64,000 nucleotides of DNA from Saccharopolyspora spinosa NRRL 18395 (GCF_000194155.1 NZ_GL877879.1:1947539-2011538); one strand, 5' to 3'. Positions 51,919-61,821 are shown, numbered from the stretch's first letter. Numbers and translations: made by a program. Notes: generated by a model from the letters alone, not told the origin.

Positions 51919-52312
51919 AACCATTATCCCCCGCCGGTCACCGGTCAACCGATCGGCGAGATCACGATCCGGCCAAATATCCGGATACTTCGGGCATTTC
52001 CGAGCGAACGCCAGGGAGTACTAACTGGACTTTGACGCTGCAGCGCTGGGCCTGCGACGCGCCCCCACGACATGGCTACGGGATCACCGCGATGCGGTCC
52101 GCAGCCGGCGGCGCGACCCGGGGTGCGCGCTCAGGTATCCGATGAGCGTGTCGAGGTCCACCGGACCGCCGACGATGTCCGTGCCCTGGGCGAACTCGGC
52201 GATTGGGCAGACGACGGAAACGCGGAGTCCGGGAAACCGCCAGCACCCGGAGTACCGCCGCCCGCACCGCAGCGCACAGCGAACCGGAAACAGCCTCTTG
52301 TTGCCGCCGCGT
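51919..52312. other. Intergenic region with a possible unrecognised remnant
   Basis: No gene is supported. On the minus strand 52075-52230 reads VCPIAEFAQGTDIVGGPVDL, then DTLIGYL, in one frame, which looks like former coding sequence, but I cannot name the family. Promoter signals of the leftward VOC gene lie near 51930. Confidence 0.4.
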
Positions 52313-54597
52313 TCAGCGTTCTCGGTGCAGGCCTCTGCTGATGCCCGCCGCGACCGTCGTGGCCAACGTCCAGCCGACGGCGATGAGGACGACGGTGACC
52401 CACTGCGAAGCGCCGCGCGCCTGCCACATGTCGTCGTGGCCGAGCGTGACCACCGGCAGCATCTGGTCCAATGTGTACAACAGTGGGTTCCAGACCGGGT
52501 GGTCCTGCTCGTTGATCGGGGTCAGCGGGTGGAAGGCGAACCACGTCGTGCCACCGGTTGCGAACAGGAGCATCCAGGCCAGCGCCCGCAGCGGCCGGTA
52601 GCCGTAGCCGACCGTGATCCGCTGGAGGAGGCTCCACAGCTGCACCGGCCATCGCAGGCCCGGACGGGCGGCGGCGCTGATCGCCGCATAGCGGTGAGCG
52701 TCGTGACCGCGTGCTCTTCAAGCCCGTTGGCCCGGAACACCTTGGCGAGCTGGTCGTACGGGCCCGGCTGGTACACGCCGTCCGAGGTGGCGCGCAGCAG
52801 GCCGAGCCGTCGCCGCACCCGCTCCTGGTCGGCGAGCTCGTAGGACTCGGAGAAGTTCTCGTAGGCGAACTCCTCGAAGTCGAGGCCACCGGTGGCCGCC
52901 CAGAGCGCGGCGTTGTCGGCGAGCAGTTCGCACTGCGCCTGCCGCAGCGTGATCCGCCCCTGCGGCGCGGTGCGCGGGAAAAGGGTCATCTCCTGCGTCA
53001 CCACGCCGAATGCGTTCAGCGCCGCTGGTGAAGCACCGTCGCCGAGCTCGCAGCCCCAGAAGTTGAGGTGCCGGCCGACGGCGGCCCACCGCAGTTGCAC
53101 CGCGCCCTCGGCGCGGAACGGCCGGCCGCCCTCCGCGCACACCAGGTCGCGTTCGATCCGGGCGGCTCGCAGGTCCAGCGATGGCTTGTACTCGTTTCGG
53201 TGCTGGTGCCAAGCGGGCTTGGTCAGGTGGGCCGAACGCAGGTCGACGTTCGCCCCGACCCGCACGCCCTGCAGCTGGAGCGATCCGGCGATCTCGGTGT
53301 CGCGGCATTCGAGGTTGCTGCCCACGACCGCCCTGCTGGCCCGCAGGACGTCGGTGCGCGGCCCCACCAGCTGCGCGTCGTTGAGCTGGATGCTGCCGCT
53401 GACCTGGATGTCGGTCATCCGGAACTGCCCACGCACGACGATCTTGCGCGCGTCGATGTTGCCGAGGATCTGCGTGCCGTCGAGGTGCGCCGCGCGCAGC
53501 GGATGCTCCACCGAAGCTGCTGGTGAGCGCAACCAGCTCAGGTCGAGCCGGGCCCCTGCCATCCGCAGGTTGCCGCCGACGGTGGCGCTGACGAGCCGAA
53601 GCGTGCCGCCGCTGCGGAAGTTCTGGTCGAGCTGGATATCACCGCGGATCTCGGCGCGGTCGGCGATCAGGGTCGCGGCCGGGTCGTCGTGCTGCGAGTC
53701 GCCGTGGCGGGGCGGCTGGACGCCGGGTTCGAGCACCGCGTCTCGCAGCCGCAGATCACCTGAGATGCGTGCGCTCGGCAGCAGCAGCCGTCCGGCCGCC
53801 GTGAACGGCCTGTCGGTGCCCGGGTCGACGTCCAGTCGCAGCGAGCCGCCGATCTGGATCCCGGTGGCGTTGAGCGCATTGCGGCCGCGGTTGCGCAGAA
53901 CTCCGCCGGACAGCGTCAGGTTCCCGCCGACCTGCGCACCGGGGATGCGGATCTCCCCCGCGGCCTGCAGGCGGAGGCCCAGCAACGCACCGGACACCTT
54001 CAGCCGGTCGCCGTAGATCGCGCGGTGTCCGGGATTGCGCAGTTCGCTGTCGTTGAGCAGCAGCGAGCCGCCAAGATCTGCGTCTGCCAGATCCAGGACT
54101 CCGCCGATGCTCCGGCAGCCGCGCAGGACCGTGTCGTTGCTGACGCAGAGGTTGCGCGCGTTGAGGCCGGGGAACCGGCATTGCCACATCACCAGCCCGG
54201 CCAGCCGGGCCTGCCGCAGGTCTGGGGCGTTCTCGAACCGGCAGCCGACGAATTCCAGCAGGTAGGGCAGTTCGGCGTTGCGCAGCTCGACCCGGCCGGT
54301 GATCACCGCGTCCTCGATCTGGATCACCAGCGGTTGGGCGCCGCGGCGGTTGAACAGCCGCCAGCCGCCGTCCTCCAGGGAGTCGATCAGCCGACGGACG
54401 AGGTACTCGCCGCGGATCTCCCGTTCCGCCGCCTCGCCGTGCCCGTCCACCGGCGGCGCGGCCTCGTCGGCCGACACCCTGCCCGGCCTGAGCAGGTCGT
54501 CGAAGCGCCGCTCGGCGACGCTCTGCGGTCCACCGTTGTCCCACGGTCTGCCCGGCACGGCGTGCTCTCCATCGCTGTTCGGCCAAGTGATCCACAC
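52313..54597 (-). pseudogene. Large beta-repeat protein with C-terminal membrane helices, frameshifted
   Basis: The first 640 codons encode a protein full of short LRLRDAVLEPG / GNLRMAGARLDL / IQLNDAQLVG-like repeats, resembling pentapeptide or bactofilin-like beta-solenoids (about 15 units). A helical linker with ERVRRRLGLLRATSDGVYQP follows. Near 52690 a one-base shift is needed to continue into AISAAARPGLRWPVQLWSLL and three membrane helices (ALAWMLLFATGGTTWFAFHP, VTVVLIAVGWTLATTVAAGI). Without the shift the product ends in out-of-frame residues at 52522. Such proteins are widespread in actinobacteria without known function. The shift may be genuine or a sequence error. Confidence 0.7.
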
Positions 54598-54819
54598 TTA
54601 CGGTAGCCGATCGACCACGGCGGCATGAGACGTTCGGCCGGACCCGCAGGTCACGCGCACCCCGGGAACCTCGTCCACATTGGACAATGCCGGCCCCGGG
54701 CGGAGGTCGGGCTGAGATCAACGTCACGACTCCGCAAGCGGGGGCGTGTCCTGACACGGGGATCTGGGATGCTGCGCCCGCTAGGCCAAGGTCGAAACGC
54801 CAACGCAGGGAGGATGCCC

Positions 54820-55083
54820 ATGAGCATCATCGGCTGGATCGTGCTGGGACTGCTCGCCGGCGGTATCGCGAAGGTGCTCATGCCGGGCCGGGATCCCGGC
54901 GGCTGCATCGTCACGATCCTGCTCGGCGTCGCCGGAGCCTTCGTGGGTGGCTGGGTCGGCAAGACTCTCTTCCACGTCGAACTCGGCACGTTCTTCGACC
55001 CGCGCACCTGGGGTCTGGCGATCCTGGGCGCGCTGATCCTGCTGATCGGCTACCGCCTGATCTTCGGCAAGCCCCGCGGCTAG
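54820..55083 (+). CDS. GlsB/YeaQ/YmgE-family stress membrane protein
   Basis: An 87-residue three-helix membrane protein, a paralogue of the one at 50723: MSIIGWIVLGLLAGGIAKVL, MPGRDPGGC in the loop, IVTILLGVAGAFVGGWVGKT and GLAILGALILLIGYRLIFGK. ATG at 54820 follows GGGAGG. It is divergent from the frameshifted membrane-protein gene and followed by an Rrf2 gene on the same strand, 100 bases away. Confidence 0.9.
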   Translation: MSIIGWIVLGLLAGGIAKVLMPGRDPGGCIVTILLGVAGAFVGGWVGKTLFHVELGTFFDPRTWGLAILGALILLIGYRLIFGKPRG

Positions 55084-55183
55084 GACGACCCGCGGCCCGG
55101 TGCTGAAGCACGAGCCCGCGGCCCGCGTTCGCACCAACCGGCTGGCGGCGCGGGCGTTCGCGCTGGTGGTGGAGAATGCGGGT

Positions 55184-55657
55184 ATGCGCATTTCGGCCAA
55201 GGTGGATTACTCGGTACGTGCTCTCGTCGAGCTCGCGCGCCTGTCGCCGGGAAAAGTGGCAAGGGCCGAAGATGTGGCCGTCGCCCAGGACATCCCGCGC
55301 AACTTCCTGCTGGCGGTGTTGGCCGACCTGCGCCGGAGCGGGATCGTCGCCAGTCGGCGCGGCCAGGCCGGGGGCTGGGTGCTGGCCCGCCCGGCGGAAG
55401 CGGTGTCCGTGGCGGACGTGATCCGGGCCGTGGACGGGCCGCTGGTGAGCGTGCACGGAGTGCGGCCGGAGGATGTCCGCTACGAACCTTCGGTGGCCGT
55501 TCTGCAGCGGGTATGGATCGCCGTTCGCAGCAGCCTGCGGGAAGTGCTGGAGGAGGTCACCCTGGCCGACCTGGTGCACGACGACCTCCCGGTCGCCGTG
55601 GCCGGACGCACCCACAGCCCGGAGGTGTGGCAGAGCCGGTCCAATACTCGGCCATGA
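55184..55657 (+). CDS. Rrf2-family transcriptional regulator
   Basis: A 157-residue protein. The Rrf2 winged helix begins MRISAKVDYSVRALVELARL and continues AEDVAVAQDIPRNFLLAVLA, then SRRGQAGGWVLARPAEAVSV. The cluster-binding Cys residues of IscR or NsrR are absent, so it likely senses another signal, as CymR-type sulfur regulators do. It lies about 650 bases before a sulfonate/nitrate-type ABC importer and is the nearest candidate for its control. ATG at 55184 is set by the family start. Confidence 0.9.
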   Translation: MRISAKVDYSVRALVELARLSPGKVARAEDVAVAQDIPRNFLLAVLADLRRSGIVASRRGQAGGWVLARPAEAVSVADVIRAVDGPLVSVHGVRPEDVRYEPSVAVLQRVWIAVRSSLREVLEEVTLADLVHDDLPVAVAGRTHSPEVWQSRSNTRP

Positions 55658-55659
55658 AG

Positions 55660-55870
55660 GACCGAGCGGTTGGGACATGTTTGACAAATACCCACGCCGG
55701 GCGTGCGCGGTCGCGCACGTTGACCCCGGCGACGACGTCGGCTGGTCCAGCGAGACCGCACCGACGACACAGGAAGTCATCCCGAGTGGTCCGGTTGGCC
55801 CTCTCGGTGTCACGACAGCGAGGACAGTGCTGCGAGGTATTGGCCGCATCGACGTCGATCACGGCCAGGA
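55660..55870 (-). pseudogene. TnpB (IS200/IS605-type) C-terminal zinc-ribbon remnant
   Basis: The minus strand encodes VDAANTSQHCPRCRDTERAN, then RDDFLCRRCGLAGPADVVAG with VNVRDRAR. This is the zinc ribbon and last RuvC motif of TnpB, the RNA-guided nuclease of IS200/IS605 elements, with the final catalytic Asp retained in ADVVAG. Everything upstream (most of the nuclease) is missing, so only the element's end survives. No tnpA is nearby. Confidence 0.75.
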
Positions 55871-56306
55871 CGATTGTCGGGCCTGCTGGCCGCGTCGAAC
55901 CGTGACCAGCTCACGGATGCCCTGGAGCTGCTCCAGAGCAATGCCGCGTTCGGTGCGTTGGGCGACGGCCACAACGTCATTCGAAATCCGGTCTCACTCA
56001 CCGCTTACGATCACTGATCGTATTCAGACTTACTCGTTCTAGAGGCGACGCTGCGCTGCCGACACTCGCGATCGCATTCCACCCGGCCCGGAAGGACCGG
56101 GGTTCCTGCGATTAGTGCGCTGAACGCGGCTGAGCCCAGCTCCGCGTCCTACCACGTGAGACTCCGTGCTCAACTGGCGGATCAAACTGTACTGTCCCTA
56201 TCGACTTTGTCGGCAATATGACGAAAGAGCAGGTCGGAACGGGTCTGGTGGGCCGAAGCAAGGCCCCGGCACCGGTTCTGCTGCCTTCGTGCGAAGGGAC
56301 CGCAAC
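55871..56306 (+). other. Unrecognised remnant and upstream region of the second ABC importer
   Basis: At 55878-56016 the plus strand reads LLAASNRDQLTDALELLQSN, then AAFGALGDGHNVIRNPVSLT, in one frame up to a stop. It looks like the end of a former gene that I cannot name. The remaining 290 bases contain the promoter and leader of the binding-protein gene; a short frame from 56166 continues in phase into that gene. Confidence 0.4.
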
Positions 56307-57380
56307 GTGAGCATCGCGCCGCGCAAACCACGGGCACTGGCCGTGGCGGCCGCCGTACTCTCCTTGTTCGCCGCCGTGGCCGGGTGCTCGCGCGCCGACC
56401 GCACCACCTCCGGTGCCGAGGCGCCGCCGGCGAACACCGCCCCGGCCGCCGAGGTGCGCCTGGGCTACTTCCCCAACGTCACCCACGCTTCGGCGCTGAT
56501 CGGCCTGGACAAGGGCCTGTTCGGCAAGGAGCTGGGCGCCACCAAGCTCACGCCGGTGCAGTTCAGCGCCGGGCCAGAGGAGGTCTCGGCGCTGCTGGGC
56601 GGCTCGCTGGACATCGGTTTCATCGGCTCCGGGCCGGCGATCAACGCCTTCGCCAAGTCCGGCGGGGAGACGGTCCGCCTGGTCTCCGGGGCCACCTCCG
56701 GCGGCGCCCAGCTCGTCGTCGCGCCGCAGATCAACAGCCCGCAGGACCTCCGGGGCAAGACCGTCGCGGCGCCGCAGTTCGGCAACACCCAGGACGTCGC
56801 GCTGAAGAAGTGGCTCGCCGACAACCAGCTCGGCGACGTCCAGGTACAGAACATCGAGAACTCCCAGACCCTCGACCAGTTCCGGCAGGGCCGCCTGGCC
56901 GGTGCTTGGCTGCCCGAGCCGTGGGCGTCGCGCCTGGTGCACGACGCGGGCGCCAAGGTCCTTCTCGACGAGAAGCAGCTGTGGCCGGAGGGGAAGTTCC
57001 CGACCACGGTCGTCCTGGTGCGCACCGAGTTCCTCAAGCAGCATCCGCAGACCGTGCAGGCCGTCCTGCGCGGCTTGCTCGCCGCCAACGACCTCGCCGC
57101 CGCGAACCCGGCCGAAGCCAAATCCGCCGTCAACGCGCAGCTCAAGAAGCTGACCGGCAAGGATCTGTCGTCCGAGGTCATCGACCGGGCGTTCACCGGG
57201 ATCGAGCTGACCGCCGACCCGCTGGCCTCCCGGTTCCCGCAGCTGGCCCAGGACCAGGTGACCGCGGGGATCGAGCGGCAGGCCCCCGACCTGAAAGGCC
57301 TGGTCGACGTCACTGCGATCAACGCCGTGCTCGAAGCGGCCGGCAAGCCGAAGGTCGCCGACGGCGGACTGTCCGGATGA
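56307..57380 (+). CDS. Sulfonate/nitrate/taurine-type ABC transporter binding lipoprotein
   Basis: A 357-residue lipoprotein. Signal peptide ALAVAAAVLSLFAAVAGC carries the lipobox Cys. The SsuA/NrtA-type fold shows RLGYFPNVTHASALIGLDKG, LLGGSLDIGFIGSGPAINAF, SGATSGGAQLVVAPQINSPQ, DLRGKTVAAPQFGNTQDVAL and AWLPEPWASRLVHDAGAKVL. It captures a small organic acid or sulfonate. GTG at 56307 follows GAAGGGA. It starts an operon with the ATPase (31-base gap) and permease. Confidence 0.9.
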   Translation: MSIAPRKPRALAVAAAVLSLFAAVAGCSRADRTTSGAEAPPANTAPAAEVRLGYFPNVTHASALIGLDKGLFGKELGATKLTPVQFSAGPEEVSALLGGSLDIGFIGSGPAINAFAKSGGETVRLVSGATSGGAQLVVAPQINSPQDLRGKTVAAPQFGNTQDVALKKWLADNQLGDVQVQNIENSQTLDQFRQGRLAGAWLPEPWASRLVHDAGAKVLLDEKQLWPEGKFPTTVVLVRTEFLKQHPQTVQAVLRGLLAANDLAAANPAEAKSAVNAQLKKLTGKDLSSEVIDRAFTGIELTADPLASRFPQLAQDQVTAGIERQAPDLKGLVDVTAINAVLEAAGKPKVADGGLSG

Positions 57381-57411
57381 TCGACCACGTCGCGAGGAAG
57401 GCAACCGAGTC

Positions 57412-58200
57412 ATGACCGCCGTCCTGCACGCCCCCGCCAACGCCGACCACGTGGTCCGGATGACCGGGGTGCACAAGAGCTTCGGCGATGCACGCCGCAG
57501 CATCACGGCGCTGCACGGCATCGATCTGACAGTCCGGCCGGGCGAGTTCGTCTGCCTGCTCGGCGCGTCGGGGTGCGGCAAGACGACGCTGCTCAACCTG
57601 ATCGCCGGGTTGGACAAGCCGTCGCAGGGCACGATCGAGCTGAGCGGCTCCCGGCCCGCCGTGATGTTCCAGGAAGCCGCGCTGATGCCCTGGCTGACCG
57701 CGGCGGGCAACGTCGAACTGCCGCTGCGCCTGGCCGGAGTCGACCGCGCCACCCGCCGCGAACGCGGTCGCGAGCTGCTGGACCTGGTCCGGTTGGGGAA
57801 CGTGGGTGGCAAGCGCCCGCACGAACTCTCCGGTGGGATGCGCCAGCGGGTGGCGCTGGCCCGCGCGCTGGCGTCCGCTCTCGGCGCCTCCGACGACGAC
57901 GCGTCCGCGTCGCTGCTGCTGATGGATGAGCCGTTCTCCGCGCTGGACGCGATAACGCGGGACGTGTTGCAGTCCGAACTGCTGCGCGTGTGGGAGTCCA
58001 CCGGGGCCGCGGTGGTGTTCGTGACCCACGACGTCCGGGAAGCGGTCCGGCTCGGACAGCGCGTGGTGCTGCTGTCGTCCCGGCCGGGACGGGTCGTGCA
58101 GGAATGGACCACCGATCAGTCTACTTCGGACGGTTCGGGTCTCGTCGAGGCGATCAACCGTCGGCTTCGGGAGGTGATCAGCGACCATGCCTCGGCCTGA
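57412..58200 (+). CDS. Sulfonate/nitrate-type ABC transporter ATP-binding protein
   Basis: A 262-residue ATPase with intact Walker A (LLGASGCGKTTLLN), Q-loop PAVMFQEAALMPWLTAAGNV, signature LSGGMRQRVALARALASAL, Walker B SLLLMDEPFSALDAITRDVL and His loop VVFVTHDVREAVRLG. It resembles SsuB/NrtD. The last 14 bases overlap the permease gene. It drives the adjacent permease. Confidence 0.93.
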   Translation: MTAVLHAPANADHVVRMTGVHKSFGDARRSITALHGIDLTVRPGEFVCLLGASGCGKTTLLNLIAGLDKPSQGTIELSGSRPAVMFQEAALMPWLTAAGNVELPLRLAGVDRATRRERGRELLDLVRLGNVGGKRPHELSGGMRQRVALARALASALGASDDDASASLLLMDEPFSALDAITRDVLQSELLRVWESTGAAVVFVTHDVREAVRLGQRVVLLSSRPGRVVQEWTTDQSTSDGSGLVEAINRRLREVISDHASA

Positions 58201-59089
58201 CAGCATCCGCACCACCACGCCGGACACCGATCTCGATGCCGCGGTAGAAGCCGGTCTCGACGCCTTGGACACCCCGCCCGCCCCGCAGCCGGACACCCGC
58301 AACCGCTGGCGCCGGTTCGCGGGCGCCGTCCTGCCTCCGCTGGTCGCGCTCGCCTTGGCGCTCACCACCTGGCAGGCGCTGTGGGCATCCGCGCTGTGGC
58401 CGGAGTTCAAGCTGCCGGAGCCGCGGGCGGTCGGCCTGGAACTGTGGGACGAGATCACCAGTGGCAACGCGCTGAGCTTCGTCTGGACCTCGGTGCACCG
58501 CGCCGTGATCGGGTTCCTCATCGGCATCGCCATCGCGACCCCGTTGGGACTCCTGGTGGCCAAGGTCCGGGTGGTCCGCTCGGCGATCGGCCCGCTGTTG
58601 TCCGGTCTGCAGAGCCTGCCGTCGGTGGCCTGGGTTCCGGCCGCTGTGCTCTGGTTCGGCGTCACCCCCGCGACGATGTACACGGTGCTGCTGCTGGGTT
58701 GCGTCCCGTCGATCGCCAACGGCCTGGTAGCCGGGATCGACCAGATCCCGCCGATCCTGCCGAGGGTCGGCAAGGCGCTTGGCGCGGGCCGACTCGCGAC
58801 GGCCCGGCACATCCTGCTGCCCGCCGCGCTGCCCGGCTACCTGGCCGGATTGAAGCAGGGGTGGGCGTTCTCCTGGCGCTCCCTGATGGCCGCCGAGATC
58901 ATCGCCACGTCTCCCGAACTGGGCAAGGGCCTCGGGGCCTACCTGGAAGACGGCCGCCTGCTGTCCGATATGCCCACCGTCATCGCCGCCATCGCGCTGA
59001 TCCTGCTGGTGGGCGTGGGCATCGAACTGCTGGTTTTCCGTCCGCTGGAACGCGGTATCTTGCGGGCCCGCGGCCTCGGGACCGCGTGA
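58187..59089 (+). CDS. Sulfonate/nitrate-type ABC transporter permease
   Basis: A 300-residue protein. A polar N-terminus of about 40 residues precedes six membrane segments with the EAA loop LPRVGKALGAGRLATARHIL, LPAALPGYLAGLKQGWAFSW. It is an SsuC/NrtB-type permease. ATG at 58187 overlaps the ATPase end and has GGGAGG upstream. The 358-base gap to the next gene (59090-59447) has no gene and may carry a separate promoter. Confidence 0.92.
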   Translation: MPRPDSIRTTTPDTDLDAAVEAGLDALDTPPAPQPDTRNRWRRFAGAVLPPLVALALALTTWQALWASALWPEFKLPEPRAVGLELWDEITSGNALSFVWTSVHRAVIGFLIGIAIATPLGLLVAKVRVVRSAIGPLLSGLQSLPSVAWVPAAVLWFGVTPATMYTVLLLGCVPSIANGLVAGIDQIPPILPRVGKALGAGRLATARHILLPAALPGYLAGLKQGWAFSWRSLMAAEIIATSPELGKGLGAYLEDGRLLSDMPTVIAAIALILLVGVGIELLVFRPLERGILRARGLGTA

Positions 59090-59447
59090 GAGTGCCAATC
59101 CCGTTCGAAACTCGTTCTGTGTGGCGGTGCGGGTGGCGGCCCCCCTGCGGGAGTTCCTGACGCCGTAAGGACTTCGCCGATCCCCGATTCCTGCACGACC
59201 CCGTCCCGCGCAGAGCGAAGCCCGCTGCCCCGCTCAAGGTCCGCCCGCCCTCGTCCAGCACTCCGCTGCTCGCTTCGTCTCGGTGGCGACGGTTGATGTT
59301 CACCTGGTCTTCGGCTGCGAGTGGGGCTGTGGCATGCGCGGCTGGCGATAGTTCGCACGAGCCGGCGAAATGCCGCCGGACCAGGTCGGAGCGGGTGTCG
59401 GGGCCTTCGACCGCTATGTCCTCCTTGAACGAACGACGGGATTTGTC

Positions 59448-61142
59448 ATGTCGCACGGGCACCACGACCACAGCCACCACCACGAGCACGAGCCGGTCGA
59501 AGGCAGCTGGGTCGATCCGGCGGATGACCGACCGCTGTCGATCGCGCGGCGCCAGTTCCTCGCAGGCATCGGAGTGGCCGCCGGAGCGTTCACGCTCGGC
59601 GCGCGGCCTCCGGCCGCGACTGCCGCAGGCACGCCCGCAGCGGTGGTGAATCCGTGGAGCGGCTCGCAGCGGTGGTTGGCCGGTGACCACCACATCCACA
59701 CCCAGTACTCCCCCGACGCGCAGTACGAGGTCGCCACGCAGGTCGCCAACGCCCGCAAGTACGGGCTGGACTGGATGGTCATCACCGACCACGGCGGCGT
59801 CGCGCACCAGAAGTTCTCGATCGACCAGGTCACCCCGGACATCGAACGCGCTCGCCAGGCCAACCGGGACATCCTCGTCTACCAGGGCCTGGAGTGGAAC
59901 ATCCCCGGTGCCGAACACGCCACCGTCTTCCTGCCCCCGGGCGGCAACACCGTCGACATCCTGCGCGCCTTCGAAGCCGGCTACGACGGCGGCATCCTGT
60001 CCACGCCCGTCGACAAGGGCGGCAAGGGCCTGATCGCCCGCGCCACGTCCGCCGATGGGGAGCGCTACGCGCTGGAGGCGCTGGAATTCCTGCAGCGGCA
60101 GGTGTCCTCCGGGCGCACCGAGATCGCGTTGATGTTCGCCAACCACCCCGCGCGACGCGGTGTGGACAGCCCCCACGAACTTCGCGGCTGGCGCAACACC
60201 GCCCCGCAGGTCGCCGTCGGCATGGAGGGTGCGCCGGGCCACCAAGCCGCCGGGATCCCGAACTCGGCGGGCGGTGCCGGGGACGCCCGCGGCTACTACG
60301 ACAAAGCCCCCGACCAGGACAGTTTTCCCGGCTACAACCCCACCGCCGCGGAGAACCCCTACCGCACCTACGGCGGATTCGACTGGATGACCGCGAAGGT
60401 CGGCGGCCTGTGGGACTCCCTGCTGGCCGAAGGCAAGCCGTGGTGGATCACCTCCACCTCCGACAGCCACCAGGTCTTCGGCGACACCTTCGAGCCCGGC
60501 ACCCAGGACCACAATGCGACCGGCAGCCGCGGCACCCCGATCGACACCGCGAAACCCCAGCCGTACGGGGACTTCTGGCCCGGCTTCTACAGCGCCACGC
60601 TGGTGGGCGCCCACACCAGGTCCTATGTGGACGTCATGCGGGCCCTGCAGGCGGGAAAGGTCGTCGCGGTGCACGGGCGACTCATCGACGGGCTGGACCT
60701 GCGCGTGCGCGCGCTGACCGATGGTGATCGGCGCGGCGCGACGACCGGAGGCCGCACCTTCGTCCGCCGGGGAACCGACGTCGAGGTGACCATCGAGGCA
60801 ACCCTGGCGGGCGGCCCGAACTTCCACGACGTCGTTCCGAAGCTGGCCAAGATCGACCTCATCGCGGGCCCGGTCACCGGGCCCGCCGCCGATCTCGACG
60901 CTCTGGCCGCGCCCGCCACCAAGGTCGTCAAGACCTTCGAGGTTGCCAGCAGCGCGCGTCGCCAGGTGCGGTTCACCCACGTCTTCAAGGGCGTGGACCG
61001 CCCGTTCTACCTGCGGCTGCGCGGCAGCGACGGCAACCGGCTCACCGCTGACGGCGGACCCGTGATGGACGTCCTCGGCGATGCCGATCCCTGGTCGGAC
61101 CTGTGGTTCTACGCCAACCCGGTTTTCGTCGACGTCGTATGA
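59448..61142 (+). CDS. Tat-exported PHP-domain phosphoesterase-like protein
   Basis: A 564-residue protein. The first 20 residues are almost all His, Asp and Glu (HGHHDHSHHHEHEP), a likely metal-binding tail. A twin-arginine signal follows with ARRQFL at 33-38 and GIGVAAGAFTLGA, so export folded by Tat is expected. From residue 76 comes a PHP-type metallo-phosphoesterase fold: AGDHHIHTQYSPDAQYEV, GLDWMVITDHGG, and histidines in HPARRGVDSPHELR and STSDSHQVFGD. The C-terminal 150 residues look like a beta domain. ATG at 59448 lies 358 bases after the ABC importer. Its stop overlaps the next start by four bases (ATGA). Substrate unknown. Confidence 0.85.
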   Translation: MSHGHHDHSHHHEHEPVEGSWVDPADDRPLSIARRQFLAGIGVAAGAFTLGARPPAATAAGTPAAVVNPWSGSQRWLAGDHHIHTQYSPDAQYEVATQVANARKYGLDWMVITDHGGVAHQKFSIDQVTPDIERARQANRDILVYQGLEWNIPGAEHATVFLPPGGNTVDILRAFEAGYDGGILSTPVDKGGKGLIARATSADGERYALEALEFLQRQVSSGRTEIALMFANHPARRGVDSPHELRGWRNTAPQVAVGMEGAPGHQAAGIPNSAGGAGDARGYYDKAPDQDSFPGYNPTAAENPYRTYGGFDWMTAKVGGLWDSLLAEGKPWWITSTSDSHQVFGDTFEPGTQDHNATGSRGTPIDTAKPQPYGDFWPGFYSATLVGAHTRSYVDVMRALQAGKVVAVHGRLIDGLDLRVRALTDGDRRGATTGGRTFVRRGTDVEVTIEATLAGGPNFHDVVPKLAKIDLIAGPVTGPAADLDALAAPATKVVKTFEVASSARRQVRFTHVFKGVDRPFYLRLRGSDGNRLTADGGPVMDVLGDADPWSDLWFYANPVFVDVV

Positions 61143-61744
61143 CCACGACCAACAGCTACTGGGTCGCCGCCGCTCTCGGTCCCGAGGCCGGTAGCGGCGG
61201 CCTCGCTCACGTCGACGGGCACGTCCTGTCCGCTGTGGACGGCAGCGGACTGGCAGCCGACCTGGTCTGCACCCACATCGACCACAGCGGCCCGATCGCC
61301 GCCATCACCGCCTCGGCGCGCGTTCATTCCCCGGTCCGCACCGACGCTCTCAAAGCGCTGGCCCATTCCTTGGGCGGCTCCGCCACCGCTATCGGGCCTT
61401 CCGGCGAGCGCCTCGCCGCATCGCCAGGTTCAGCTGGCCGGGATGTCGCCGAGCGGGCCGCGCTCGCCGCGCGGGTAGGACTGGAAGGGCGGTGCGTGCG
61501 CTTCCCCGGACAGCACGCGCTCACCGGTGTGCACCCGGTAGCCCACCTCACAGCCAGTTCGGCCATCGATGACGTCCTCGGAGTCGGAACCACGTTGGCC
61601 CCGGACATGCTCGTGGACACCCGCGGCTTCCTGCGCCCGCAGTTCCAAGAACGCCGACTCGTTCTGCTCGTCGAACCGGCCGCGGGCGGAGCACTACGAC
61701 CGGTAGAACTCGAAAACCCCCACGAGTGCTGCGGCGGGCACTGA
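61139..61744 (+). CDS. Protein of unknown function ending in a Cys-Cys-Gly-Gly-His tail
   Basis: A 201-residue protein, translationally coupled (ATGA overlap) to the PHP protein. It is soluble, Ala-rich and has no family that I recognise: YWVAAALGPEAGSGGLAHVD, GLAADLVCTHIDHSGPIAAI, ALAHSLGGSATAIG and a C-terminal region VLLVEPAAGGALRPVE. The last residues HECCGGH could bind a metal or carry a cofactor. The coupling and the His-rich partner suggest a joint metal-dependent activity, which is inference. Confidence 0.7.
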   Translation: MTTTNSYWVAAALGPEAGSGGLAHVDGHVLSAVDGSGLAADLVCTHIDHSGPIAAITASARVHSPVRTDALKALAHSLGGSATAIGPSGERLAASPGSAGRDVAERAALAARVGLEGRCVRFPGQHALTGVHPVAHLTASSAIDDVLGVGTTLAPDMLVDTRGFLRPQFQERRLVLLVEPAAGGALRPVELENPHECCGGH

Positions 61745-61821
61745 AAGCGTTCAGCCGCAGCGAGCCTCCGACGCGGGCGGCGGTGGGCGTTATGGCCGTC
61801 CTGGCACAGCGCCCACCCCGG

